From the NCBI RefSeq assembly GCF_019880365.1, contig NZ_CP082271.1, positions 3,472,001 to 3,536,000 of the forward strand: a stretch of DNA of 64,000 nucleotides. Direction: 5' to 3'. Positions 50,050 through 58,032 of the stretch are shown piece by piece (the first letter of the stretch is position 1; each line of letters begins with the position of its first letter). The notes beneath the pieces were generated by a model. The model was not told the origin of the DNA. It worked only from the letters and a program-made list of their open reading frames with translations, and ran no database searches. Position numbers and translations under genes: made by a program. Source of the stretch: Pseudomonas sp. DNDY-54. GTDB taxonomy: Bacteria > Pseudomonadota > Gammaproteobacteria > Pseudomonadales > Pseudomonadaceae.

Positions 50050-51345
50050 ATGACACATCGCATCGTAATCGTCGGCGGCGGCGCTGGCGGGCTGGAGCTT
50101 GCTACCCGCCTGGGTAGAACCCTGGGTAAACGCGGCAAGGCCCGCGTCACGCTGATTGACGCCAACCTGACGCATATCTGGAAACCCTTGCTACACGAAG
50201 TTGCCGCGGGCTCGCTGAATTCGTCTGCCGACGAGCTCAACTATGTGGCGCAGGCCAAATGGAACCACTTCGAGTTTCAGATGGGCCGTATGAGCGGCCT
50301 GGAGCGAGAGCGAAAGTGCGTGCACCTTGCAGCCACGTTTGACGAGCACGGTATCGAGCTGGTGCCGGCACGTACGCTCAGCTATGACACGCTCGTAATC
50401 GCAGTGGGCAGCACCACCAACGACTTCGGAACCAAGGGCGCAGCCGAGCATTGCATTTTCCTCGACACGCGAGAGCAGGCTGAACGCTTCCACCGTCGTC
50501 TGCTTAGTCACTATATGCGTGCCCATGCCAGCGAAGGTAGCCACGGCACCATCAACATGGCCATCGTGGGGGCTGGCGCCACGGGCGTCGAGCTGGCAGC
50601 GGAATTGCACCATGCCGCACGTGAGCTCGCTGCCTACGGACTCGACGGCATCAAACCGGAAAATGTCCGAATTACATTGATAGAGGCCGGGCCACGTGTG
50701 CTGCCCGCACTACCGGAGCGCATCGGCCAGCCGGTGCATCAGACCCTGCGCGAACTGGGCGTAACGGTACTCACCGACGCCGCGGTAAGCGAGGTCACCG
50801 AAGACGGCCTGCAAACCAAAAACGGCGACTTTGTGCCAGCGACGCTTAAGGTCTGGGCCGCCGGCATCCGAGCCCCCAGTTTCCTGCGTGAGATAAACGG
50901 CCTGGAAACCAACCGGATCAATCAGCTTCAGGTTCTGCCAACGCTGCAGACCACCCGAGACGAAAACATATTCGCCTTCGGCGATTGCGCAGCATGTCCA
51001 CAACCAGACAGTGACCGCAATGTCCCGCCCAGAGCCCAAGCAGCACATCAGCAGGCCTCGCTGCTCGCCAAGTCGCTCGCCAGACGCCTTAAAGGCGAAA
51101 GCCTGCTCAGCTACCGTTATCGTGACTATGGCTCGCTGATTTCTCTGTCGAGCTTCTCTGCTGTCGGCAACCTCATGGGCAATCTCACCGGCAACGTCAT
51201 GCTCGAAGGCTGGCTGGCAAGAATGTTCTATGTCTCACTGTACCGAATGCATCAGATCGCCCTGTATGGCGTCGCGCGCACTGCACTGATGATGGTCGGC
51301 GACAAACTGAGCACCAGCACCGTCCCCCGCCTCAAACTGCATTAA
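50050..51345 (+). CDS. ndh: type II NADH:quinone oxidoreductase (NDH-2)
   Basis: The 431-residue flavoprotein has two dinucleotide-binding motifs, IVGGGAGGLELATRLGR at residues 5-21 for FAD and IVGAGATGVELAAELHH around 173-189 for NADH, the ENIFAFGDCAACP FAD-phosphate motif, and a C-terminal membrane-anchoring stretch (SFSAVGNLMGNLTGNVMLEGW; RMFYVSLYRMHQIALYG). It passes electrons from NADH to ubiquinone without proton pumping, on the inner face of the membrane. It is the PA4538 (ndh) orthologue by position before the tRNA cluster and clpB. Confidence 0.93.
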   Translation: MTHRIVIVGGGAGGLELATRLGRTLGKRGKARVTLIDANLTHIWKPLLHEVAAGSLNSSADELNYVAQAKWNHFEFQMGRMSGLERERKCVHLAATFDEHGIELVPARTLSYDTLVIAVGSTTNDFGTKGAAEHCIFLDTREQAERFHRRLLSHYMRAHASEGSHGTINMAIVGAGATGVELAAELHHAARELAAYGLDGIKPENVRITLIEAGPRVLPALPERIGQPVHQTLRELGVTVLTDAAVSEVTEDGLQTKNGDFVPATLKVWAAGIRAPSFLREINGLETNRINQLQVLPTLQTTRDENIFAFGDCAACPQPDSDRNVPPRAQAAHQQASLLAKSLARRLKGESLLSYRYRDYGSLISLSSFSAVGNLMGNLTGNVMLEGWLARMFYVSLYRMHQIALYGVARTALMMVGDKLSTSTVPRLKLH

Positions 51346-51445
51346 TCGGATCAATCCGAAACAGCGCCTCCAAAGGAGGCGCAGACATCGCAACGTGTAA
51401 ACGAATAAGAAAGGCAGCTGCTTCGCTGAAGAAATCGCAGGCAAG

Positions 51446-51479
51446 AAAAAACCGGAAGGCCCTCTCGGACCTTCCGGCT
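51446..51479 (-). terminator. intrinsic terminator of the tRNA operon
   Basis: On the minus strand CCGGAAGG-tccgagaggg-CCTTCCGG is followed by TTTTTTC, a strong stem plus T-tract 25 bases after the 3' end of tRNA-Lys. On the plus strand the tail is weaker but it may also help end ndh transcripts. Confidence 0.88.
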
Positions 51480-51504
51480 TCTTACGCCCCTTTCAAGGCG
51501 ATTT

Positions 51505-51580
51505 TGGTGGGTCGTGTGGGATTCGAACCTACGACCAATTGGTTAAAAGCCAACTGCTCTACCAACTGAGCTAACGACCC
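51505..51580 (-). tRNA. tRNA-Lys (anticodon TTT)
   Basis: A 76-base cloverleaf read on the minus strand: acceptor GGGTCGT pairs with ACGACCC, the D-arm has GCTCAGTTGGTAGAGC, the anticodon loop CTTTTAA carries TTT, the T-arm has GGTTCGAATCC, and CCA is encoded. It is the last of three tRNAs in the operon. Confidence 0.97.
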
Positions 51581-51585
51581 AAAAA

Positions 51586-51662
51586 TGGTCGGGGTAGGGG
51601 GATTCGAACTCCCGACATCCTGCTCCCAAAGCAGGCGCGCTACCGGACTGCGCTATACCCCG
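51586..51662 (-). tRNA. tRNA-Pro (anticodon TGG)
   Basis: A 77-base minus-strand cloverleaf: acceptor CGGGGTA pairs with TACCCCG, the anticodon stem CCTGC/GCAGG encloses TTTGGGA with anticodon TGG, the T-arm has AGTTCGAAT, and CCA is encoded. It lies five bases upstream of tRNA-Lys in the same transcript. Confidence 0.97.
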
Positions 51663-51671
51663 ATTGGAATT

Positions 51672-51747
51672 TGGCTCCGCGACCAGGACTCGAACCTGGG
51701 ACCCAATGATTAACAGTCATTTGCTCTACCGACTGAGCTATCGCGGA
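51672..51747 (-). tRNA. tRNA-Asn (anticodon GTT)
   Basis: A 76-base minus-strand cloverleaf: acceptor TCCGCGA pairs with TCGCGGA, the anticodon loop reads CTGTTAA with anticodon GTT, the T-arm has GGTTCGAGTCC, and CCA is encoded. It is the first tRNA of the operon, just after the promoter at 51803-51837. Confidence 0.97.
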
Positions 51748-51802
51748 ACTACTTCCATCTCCTCGGCTGGCTTGCTGTGTTGCTTACAAACCCCCTTCAG
51801 AG

Positions 51803-51837
51803 GCGCGCCATTTTACGGTTCTCGGCGCAGCTGTCAA
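51803..51837 (-). promoter_or_regulatory. sigma-70 promoter of the tRNA operon with G+C discriminator
   Basis: On the minus strand a perfect -35 TTGACA (51832-51837) and a -10 TAAAAT (51810-51815) are 16 bases apart. The following GGCGCGC (51803-51809) is a G+C-rich discriminator, typical of stable-RNA promoters under stringent (ppGpp/DksA) control. Transcription would begin about 50 bases before tRNA-Asn. Confidence 0.85.
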
Positions 51838-51947
51838 CAGAAAAAATACGATTTACTACAATGATTTGCGAGTGGGTTTGATCTAGGCATCAAGCGAGGC
51901 CCGAAGCGAGCCGGAGCGGCCGTGCAGCCGCCCCGACTAAGCAGCCT

Positions 51948-54518
51948 TTAAGACGCAGCGAAGCTGATGTCGTCGCCCTCCACCTTGCCGACAATGGCGG
52001 AGCCCGGCTCGAAGGCCCCAGACAGGATGCTTTGAGCAAGTGGGTTTTCGATCCAGCGCTGGATGGCACGCTTCAGCGGACGGGCGCCATAGACCGGGTC
52101 ATAACCGACGGCCACCAGCTTGTCGATGGCCTCTTCGCTGAGCTCCAGACTCAATTCGCGCTCCGCTAGCCTTTGCTGCAGACGACCCAGCTGAATCTGT
52201 GCGATGCCAGCAATCTGCTCGCGTGCCAGCGGATCAAATACAACCACCTCGTCGATACGGTTGATGAATTCCGGCCGGAAGTGGCTGCTCACCGCATCCA
52301 TGACAGCGGCACGTTGAGCATCGGGGTCACCGACCAGCTCCTGGATTTGACTCGAGCCCAGATTCGACGTCATCACGATCACTGTGTTGCGGAAGTCCAC
52401 CGTACGCCCATGGCTATCGGTCAGGCGGCCGTCTTCAAGAACCTGCAGGAGAATATTGAAAACATCCGGATGGGCCTTTTCGACTTCGTCCAGCAGGACC
52501 ACCGAGTAAGGCTTGCGACGCACGGCCTCGGTCAGATAGCCGCCCTCCTCATAGCCGACGTAGCCCGGCGGCGCGCCTATCAGCCGCGCCACGGAATGCT
52601 TCTCCATGAATTCGGACATGTCGATGCGGATCATCGCCTCTTCGGTATCAAAGAGGAACTCCGCCAGCGCTTTGCACAGCTCGGTCTTGCCCACACCGGT
52701 CGGGCCGAGAAACAGGAACGAACCACTGGGGCGGTTCGGGTCAGCCAGACCGGCACGAGAGCGCCGAACAGCGTTAGCGACCGAAACCACGGCCTCGTGC
52801 TGGCCGATCACGCGCTGATGCAGCAGATCCTCCATCTTGAGGAGTTTCTCACGCTCGCCTTCGAGCATTTTCGACACCGGGATGCCCGTCCACTTCGAGA
52901 CCACCTCAGCGATCTCCTCATCGGTCACCTTATTACGCAGCAACTGGTTCTCAGTTTTTCCATGCTGATCCACCATTTGCAGGCTGCGCTCGAGGTCCGG
53001 GATGACGCCGTACTGCAACTCCGCCATCCGTGCCAGGTCGCCCTTGCGTCGAGCCGCTTCAAGATCAGCCTTGGCCTGCTCGATCTTCTGCTGCATTTGA
53101 GCGGAACCCTGTACTTCAGCCTTCTCCGACTTCCAGATTTCCTCCAGATCGGCGTATTCGCGCTCTAGCTTGACGATTTCCTCGTCGAGCTTGGCCAAGC
53201 GCTTCTTGGTCGCTTCATCGTCCTCATTTTTCAGCGCTTCACGCTCGATCTTCAACTGGATCAGACGCCGATCCAGGCGATCCAGCTCCTCCGGCTTGGA
53301 GTCAATCTCCATGCGGATGCGGCTGGCCGCCTCGTCTATCAAATCGATCGCCTTGTCCGGCAGCTGCCGGTCAGTGATATAGCGGTGCGACAGCTTCGCG
53401 GCCGCAATGATTGCGCCATCGGTAATCGAAACGCCGTGGTGCACTTCATAGCGCTCTTTCAGGCCGCGCAAGATAGCGATCGTGTCCTCCTCGCTCGGCT
53501 CATCGACCTGCACACGCTGGAAGCGCCGCTCCAGCGCTGCGTCCTTTTCAATGTACTGGCGATACTCATCGAGCGTCGTGGCGCCGACGCAATGCAACTC
53601 GCCACGCGCGAGCGCCGGCTTGAGCATGTTGCCTGCATCCATGGCGCCTTCAGCCTTGCCGGCGCCGACCATCGTGTGCAACTCGTCGATAAACAGGATC
53701 ACGCGGCCTTCCTGCTTGCTCAGCTCGTTCAGCACCGCCTTGAGGCGCTCCTCGAACTCCCCGCGAAACTTGGCGCCGGCAATAAGCGAACCCATATCGA
53801 GGGCCAGCAAACGCTTGTCTTTGAGACCGTCCGGAACCTCGCCGTTGACGATACGCTGCGCCAGCCCTTCGACGATGGCGGTTTTACCGACGCCCGGCTC
53901 ACCGATCAGGACGGGATTGTTCTTGGTGCGGCGCTGCAGGACCTGAATGGTTCGACGAATTTCGTCATCGCGGCCAATCACCGGATCGAGTTTTCCGTCC
54001 TCAGCACGCTTGGTCATGTCCACCGTGTATTTATCCAGCGCCTGGCGAGATTCCTCGGCATTAGGGTCGTTGACCGCATCGCCGCCGCGCAGATTGCTGA
54101 TGGCATTCTCCAGCGCCTTTTTGCTGACACCCTGCGCCAGCAGCAGCTTGCCCAGACGGGTATTGCTGTCCAGCGCAGCGAGCAAGACCAGTTCACTGGA
54201 GATGTATTGGTCGCCCTTCTGCTGCGCCAGGCGGTCCGCCTGATTGAGCAAACGCGCCAGATCCTGCGACATATTCATGTCGCCCGTCGGGTTCTGGAGC
54301 TTGGGCAACTGGTCCAGCTCTCTGGTCAGTGCCTGGCGCAGACCATTGATATCGAAGCCCACCTGCATCAGCAGCGGCCTGATGGAGCCGCCTTGCTGAT
54401 CGAGCAACGCCTGCATCAGATGCAGTGGCTCGATGGACGGATGATCCAGGCCGACGGCAATGGATTGAGCATCGGAGAGTGCAAGCTGAAGCTTGCTGGT
54501 TAAACGATCGATACGCAT
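51948..54518 (-). CDS. clpB: ClpB, ATP-dependent disaggregase
   Basis: The 856-residue Hsp100 has the N-domain (1-145, MRIDRLTSKLQLALSDAQSIA), nucleotide-binding domain 1 with Walker A GEPGVGKT (about 206-213) and Walker B VILFIDELHTMVG, the coiled-coil middle domain (about 400-525), and domain 2 with GPTGVGKTELCKALAEFLF and the pore loop GYVGYEEGG. It works with DnaK to dissolve aggregates. AAGGTGA before the ATG and a sigma-32-like promoter at 54592-54619 fit heat-shock expression. Position between the tRNA cluster and pgeF is as in P. aeruginosa. Confidence 0.97.
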   Translation of the reverse strand: MRIDRLTSKLQLALSDAQSIAVGLDHPSIEPLHLMQALLDQQGGSIRPLLMQVGFDINGLRQALTRELDQLPKLQNPTGDMNMSQDLARLLNQADRLAQQKGDQYISSELVLLAALDSNTRLGKLLLAQGVSKKALENAISNLRGGDAVNDPNAEESRQALDKYTVDMTKRAEDGKLDPVIGRDDEIRRTIQVLQRRTKNNPVLIGEPGVGKTAIVEGLAQRIVNGEVPDGLKDKRLLALDMGSLIAGAKFRGEFEERLKAVLNELSKQEGRVILFIDELHTMVGAGKAEGAMDAGNMLKPALARGELHCVGATTLDEYRQYIEKDAALERRFQRVQVDEPSEEDTIAILRGLKERYEVHHGVSITDGAIIAAAKLSHRYITDRQLPDKAIDLIDEAASRIRMEIDSKPEELDRLDRRLIQLKIEREALKNEDDEATKKRLAKLDEEIVKLEREYADLEEIWKSEKAEVQGSAQMQQKIEQAKADLEAARRKGDLARMAELQYGVIPDLERSLQMVDQHGKTENQLLRNKVTDEEIAEVVSKWTGIPVSKMLEGEREKLLKMEDLLHQRVIGQHEAVVSVANAVRRSRAGLADPNRPSGSFLFLGPTGVGKTELCKALAEFLFDTEEAMIRIDMSEFMEKHSVARLIGAPPGYVGYEEGGYLTEAVRRKPYSVVLLDEVEKAHPDVFNILLQVLEDGRLTDSHGRTVDFRNTVIVMTSNLGSSQIQELVGDPDAQRAAVMDAVSSHFRPEFINRIDEVVVFDPLAREQIAGIAQIQLGRLQQRLAERELSLELSEEAIDKLVAVGYDPVYGARPLKRAIQRWIENPLAQSILSGAFEPGSAIVGKVEGDDISFAAS

Positions 54519-54591
54519 GAAATCACCTTTTAGGTAAGGCAGGCCGGCGCTCTCAATCGCACCTCGAACAAAAGCCTGCGAGATGGAACTT

Positions 54592-54619
54592 AGATGAGGC
54601 TAATTGTTGAGGATTCAAG
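54592..54619 (-). promoter_or_regulatory. sigma-32 (RpoH) heat-shock promoter of clpB
   Basis: On the minus strand CTTGAA (54614-54619) and CCTCATCT (54592-54599) are separated by 14 bases, against the consensus CTTGAA-N13-15-CCCCATNT: full match at -35 and one mismatch at -10. It lies 74 bases before clpB. Confidence 0.88.
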
Positions 54620-54720
54620 TCGAATGGCACTGATCCAGATCATCTGAACGGACCGAATCAAGCCGTTCAGGTATCTCCGCGAAGCGGCACGCACTCCGGC
54701 CGCGCAGTGGCGATGACGCG

Positions 54721-55458
54721 CTAGTGGTCGAGCCAGATCAGGCTAGCGAAGCGCCCAGTACGGGCAGCCCGGCGGTATGAATAGAATCGAGGATCGCTGA
54801 CGGTGCAGAAACCGCCCCCGAATACAGCCGTGACATTACATGCAGCGAGGCGAATGCGGGCAAGCTGGTAGATGTCGGCCATGTAGCGCCCGGGATTGCC
54901 GCTAAGGGTGAAGGCGTCGCACGCCGCGGCATGCTGCGAGACAAACGCATCCCGCACCTCGGCGCCCACTTCAAACCTGCCTGGCCCGATCGCCGGTCCA
55001 AGCCAGGCCATCAGCTGGGTAGGCGATTCGCCCAACGCCACCACCGTCGCTTCCAGCATACCGGCCGCCAATCCACGCCAACCTGCATGCGCGGCCGCCA
55101 CTCGACTCCCTGCCGAATCGCAAAATAGCACCGGCAGACAATCGGCAGTCAGCACTGCGCAGGCGACTCCCTTCCGGGTTGTCCAACAGGCGTCCGCGGT
55201 AGGCCGCGCCTGCGGATCAGCCTCTATCACGACATTTGAATGTACCTGGCTCATCCAGGCGGGTTCGCTGCCGAGCGCTCGTTGCAGCCGCTGCCGATTA
55301 GCGGCCACGGCTTCGGGTCTATCGTCGACGTGATCGCCCAGATTGAAACTATCGAACGGAGGCTGGCTCACGCCCCCGCTGCGCGTGGTGACAACGGCTT
55401 TGACCGAATCAGGTGCCGGCCAGTCAGGCAAAATCCAGTCGTCTGGCCAGTCGCTCAA
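54721..55458 (-). CDS. pgeF: PgeF/YfiH (LACC1-like), peptidoglycan editing factor
   Basis: The 245-residue multi-copper-oxidase-like protein of the YfiH family has the conserved VTTRSGGVSQPPFDSFNLG, MSQVHSNVV, the zinc-site CAVLTADCLPVLFCD and AAAHAGWRGLAAGML segments, and the GRFASLIWL end. Relatives remove mis-incorporated residues in peptidoglycan precursors and act as purine nucleoside phosphorylases. The TTG at 55458 overlaps the rluD stop in the sequence TTGA; it gives MSDWPDDWILPDWPAP, matching the family start, whereas the longer ATG-type frame to 55503 would extend inside rluD. It is translationally coupled to rluD. Confidence 0.9.
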   Translation of the reverse strand: MSDWPDDWILPDWPAPDSVKAVVTTRSGGVSQPPFDSFNLGDHVDDRPEAVAANRQRLQRALGSEPAWMSQVHSNVVIEADPQARPTADACWTTRKGVACAVLTADCLPVLFCDSAGSRVAAAHAGWRGLAAGMLEATVVALGESPTQLMAWLGPAIGPGRFEVGAEVRDAFVSQHAAACDAFTLSGNPGRYMADIYQLARIRLAACNVTAVFGGGFCTVSDPRFYSYRRAARTGRFASLIWLDH

Positions 55459-56429
55459 CCTACGAACGCCTCGCGATCCTGCTGCAGGAGGGTCAGCAGC
55501 CAAACAAAATCATCCGGTAATGGCGACTCCCATTTCAGCCGTTCGCCGGTCACCGGATGGTCCAGCTCCAGGAAACGTGCATGCAGGGCTTGGCGGGGGA
55601 AATCGCGCAGCGTCTGAACCATGGTCGGGTTCGCCGCGGGCGGGATGCGAAAGCGTCCGCTATATAGCGGGTCGCCGACCAGTGGATAACCAATATGCGT
55701 CATGTGCACGCGAATCTGATGTGTGCGGCCGGTCTCCAGCTTCACCCGAACGTGGGTGTGCGAGCGGAAGCGTTCAAGTACCCGAAAGTGACTGACGGCG
55801 GGCTTGCCCCCTTCAACGACCGCCATGCGCTGGCGCTGCTGACCGTGCCGCCCGATCGGCGCATCAACGGTGCCGCCAGTGATGATCACGCCAATCACAA
55901 TGGCCTCATAGATGCGACTGACGCTGCGCGCCTGCAGCTGCTCAACCAGCCGTGTCTGCGCCTGCAGCGTTTTCGCTACGACCATCAGGCCCGTCGTATC
56001 CTTGTCCAACCGATGCACGATGCCCGCTCGCGGCACATTAATGATGTTCGGAACGTGATGCAGCAAGGCGTTGAGCAGCGTGCCGTCGGCATGCCCAGCG
56101 GCTGGATGCACCACGATCCCGGATGGCTTGTTCAGCACCAGGATGTGCTCATCCTCAAAGACGATATCCAGCGGAATGTCCTGTGCAACCCACTCGCCCT
56201 GCGCTTGCTGCTCGGCGGCAAGCTCCAGAACCGCGCCGGCATGCACGGTGTCACGGGGCCGCAGTGCAGCACCATCGACCTTCAACCGACCGTCCTTGAT
56301 CCACGCAGCCAGGCGTGAGCGGGAATGCTCAGAAAACAACTGAGCCGCAACCTGATCAAGGCGCTGCCCACCGAGGTCGAACGGCACCTCGGCGCGAAGA
56401 TGAATGGCCTGGGTGGAGATCGTGGACAT
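55455..56429 (-). CDS. rluD: RluD, 23S rRNA pseudouridine(1911/1915/1917) synthase
   Basis: The 324-residue enzyme has an N-terminal S4 RNA-binding domain (residues about 18-80; DQVAAQLFSEHSRSRLAAWI) and the RluA-type catalytic domain with the motif GIVHRLDKDTTGLMVVAK, whose aspartate is catalytic, and GRTHQIRVHMTHIGYPLVGDP. It modifies helix 69 of 23S rRNA. It is the first gene of rluD-pgeF, and is divergent from bamD, as in other pseudomonads. Confidence 0.95.
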   Translation of the reverse strand: MSTISTQAIHLRAEVPFDLGGQRLDQVAAQLFSEHSRSRLAAWIKDGRLKVDGAALRPRDTVHAGAVLELAAEQQAQGEWVAQDIPLDIVFEDEHILVLNKPSGIVVHPAAGHADGTLLNALLHHVPNIINVPRAGIVHRLDKDTTGLMVVAKTLQAQTRLVEQLQARSVSRIYEAIVIGVIITGGTVDAPIGRHGQQRQRMAVVEGGKPAVSHFRVLERFRSHTHVRVKLETGRTHQIRVHMTHIGYPLVGDPLYSGRFRIPPAANPTMVQTLRDFPRQALHARFLELDHPVTGERLKWESPLPDDFVWLLTLLQQDREAFVG

Positions 56430-56732
56430 AATTTAGGGACGCTTCATAAAGGAATGGGGTAGTACGGCGCGCTGCGAGACATTGCAGGTTATCGCCAGGA
56501 GCACTGTATAGAGGCTCGCGATATCCGGACCCACCGGCCTACAGCAAATTGGGCTGCGACTCAGCCAGCTCACTTCGATGAGCCCGCCTTCGGCAGTGAC
56601 GCGGGTGAGCCTTTGGTTTCGGCAACACGCTTGTGGTTAAATACGGCGTCTTTGTCCCGGCCAGCCGGGGCGCTCATCATAACAGGACGGCTCAGCGCGA
56701 GACAGCCAGCCGTCACAGGGACGCAAGCCGCC
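56430..56732. other. divergent intergenic region between rluD and bamD
   Basis: About 300 bases without a gene. On the plus strand TTGGTT (56614-56619) and TTAAAT (56638-56643), 18 bases apart, could be a weak sigma-70 promoter for bamD. A small stem, GGCCAGCCGGGGC with surrounding CCCGGCC, follows. No clear promoter is seen for rluD. Confidence 0.35.
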
Positions 56733-57740
56733 ATGCAAGTGAAACACCTGCTGCTGATCGCCATTTTCGCCCTCACCGCTGCCTGTTCGTCCAACGAAAC
56801 CATTAGCGAAAACCTCGGCGAAGCGGAACTGTACCGGCAGGCGCAGGCCGATCTGGACAATAAGAGCTACACCAGCGCCATCAACAAACTGAAGGCGTTG
56901 GAGTCCCGCTATCCATTCGGCCGTTTCGCTGAGCAGGCGCAGCTGGAACTGATCTACGCTTACTACCGCAACACCGAGCCAGAAGCCGCTCGTTCCTCTG
57001 CCGAGCGATTTATTCGCCTGCACCCTCAACATCCCAGTGTCGACTATGCCTATTACCTGAAGGGCCTGGCGTCGTTCGATCAGGACCGCGGGCTCCTCGC
57101 ACGCTTTCTGCCGCTAGACATGACCAAGCGTGACCCGGGCGCGGCACGTGACTCATTCAACGAATTCGCGCAGCTGACCACACGCTTCCCGAACAGCCGC
57201 TATGCACCGGACGCCAAGGCGCGGATGGTCTATCTGCGCAATCTGCTTGCGGCAAACGAGATTCATGTTGCGGACTACTACCTGCGACGCCAGGCGTATG
57301 TGGCCGCCGCCAACCGTGGCCGCTATGTGGTAGAAAACTTCCAAGGCACTCCAGCCGTGGGCGATGGCCTGGCCGTCATGACCGAAGCCTATCAGCGCTT
57401 AGGATTGGAAGACCTCGCCGGTACCAGTTTGGAAACGCTCAAACTCAATTACCCTGAGCATCCGAGCTTGGAAGACGGCGAATTCGTGCCGCGCCAACAG
57501 GAAGCCGATAACCGTAGCTGGCTCTCCCGCGCCACGCTCGGACTGATCGAAACCGAGAACAGAGCCCCAGACAGCTCGCAATCCAACCGCGACGTCGTGC
57601 GTCAGTATGAAAACGCCGCACAGGACCTGCCTGACGAACTGCGCCCAGTGCTGAGGGAAGCCGAGGCAGAAGCAGAAGCAGAGGACGAACAGCAAGACCG
57701 CTCCTGGTGGAGCTACCTGACCTTCGGCCTGTTCGACTGA
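56733..57740 (+). CDS. bamD: BamD (ComL), outer-membrane protein assembly lipoprotein
   Basis: The 335-residue lipoprotein has lipobox LTAAC (C18) and five TPR-like repeats starting AELYRQAQADLDNKSYTSAIN (in part) and GRFAEQAQLELIYAYYR, with AYYLKGLASFDQDRGLLARF and the LNYPEHP end of the core. It works with BamA to insert beta-barrel proteins in the outer membrane and is essential. It is about 90 residues longer than the E. coli protein because of a pseudomonad-type C-terminal tail rich in Glu-Ala (EAEAEAEAEDEQQDR). The ATG at 56733 gives a proper signal peptide. Confidence 0.95.
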   Translation: MQVKHLLLIAIFALTAACSSNETISENLGEAELYRQAQADLDNKSYTSAINKLKALESRYPFGRFAEQAQLELIYAYYRNTEPEAARSSAERFIRLHPQHPSVDYAYYLKGLASFDQDRGLLARFLPLDMTKRDPGAARDSFNEFAQLTTRFPNSRYAPDAKARMVYLRNLLAANEIHVADYYLRRQAYVAAANRGRYVVENFQGTPAVGDGLAVMTEAYQRLGLEDLAGTSLETLKLNYPEHPSLEDGEFVPRQQEADNRSWLSRATLGLIETENRAPDSSQSNRDVVRQYENAAQDLPDELRPVLREAEAEAEAEDEQQDRSWWSYLTFGLFD

Positions 57741-57798
57741 TTGCCCTACCGCAGCCTGCCACACCGGCGGGCCCGCATGGCTTAGCCAGGAAGTAGAT

Positions 57799-58032
57799 AT
57801 GGGTCTGTTTCGTCTGTTGTTCTGGATCATCCTGATCGCCGCCGCATTCTGGCTGTGGCGCCGTCTGACAACCAAACCCACGACCAACACGCCACGAGAG
57901 ACAACTGTGGCCACGGTTCGCTGCGCTGAATGCGGCGTGCACCTGCCACGTGAGCAGGCGTTGCAGAATCATGATCGGTGGTATTGCAGCCAGGCGCACC
58001 TGGAACAGGACAGCAAGTCGGGTGGTAACTGA
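57799..58032 (+). CDS. PP0621-family small membrane protein with zinc-ribbon-like end
   Basis: The 77-residue protein has one N-terminal membrane helix (residues 3-20, LFRLLFWIILIAAAFWLW), a short linker, and a C-terminal CAECGVHLPREQAL...DRWYCSQAH segment with cysteines in a zinc-ribbon or TRASH-like spacing. This matches the PP0621 family found before pilS in pseudomonads. Function unknown; coupling with pilS suggests a role with that sensor. It overlaps the pilS start by 11 bases. Confidence 0.88.
   Translation: MGLFRLLFWIILIAAAFWLWRRLTTKPTTNTPRETTVATVRCAECGVHLPREQALQNHDRWYCSQAHLEQDSKSGGN

Noticed and set aside
51505..51747. tRNA cluster as an integration site for a mobile element
   Set aside because: No integrase, no repeated tRNA 3' end and no foreign gene content are next to the tRNAs; flanking ndh and clpB are in the usual core order.
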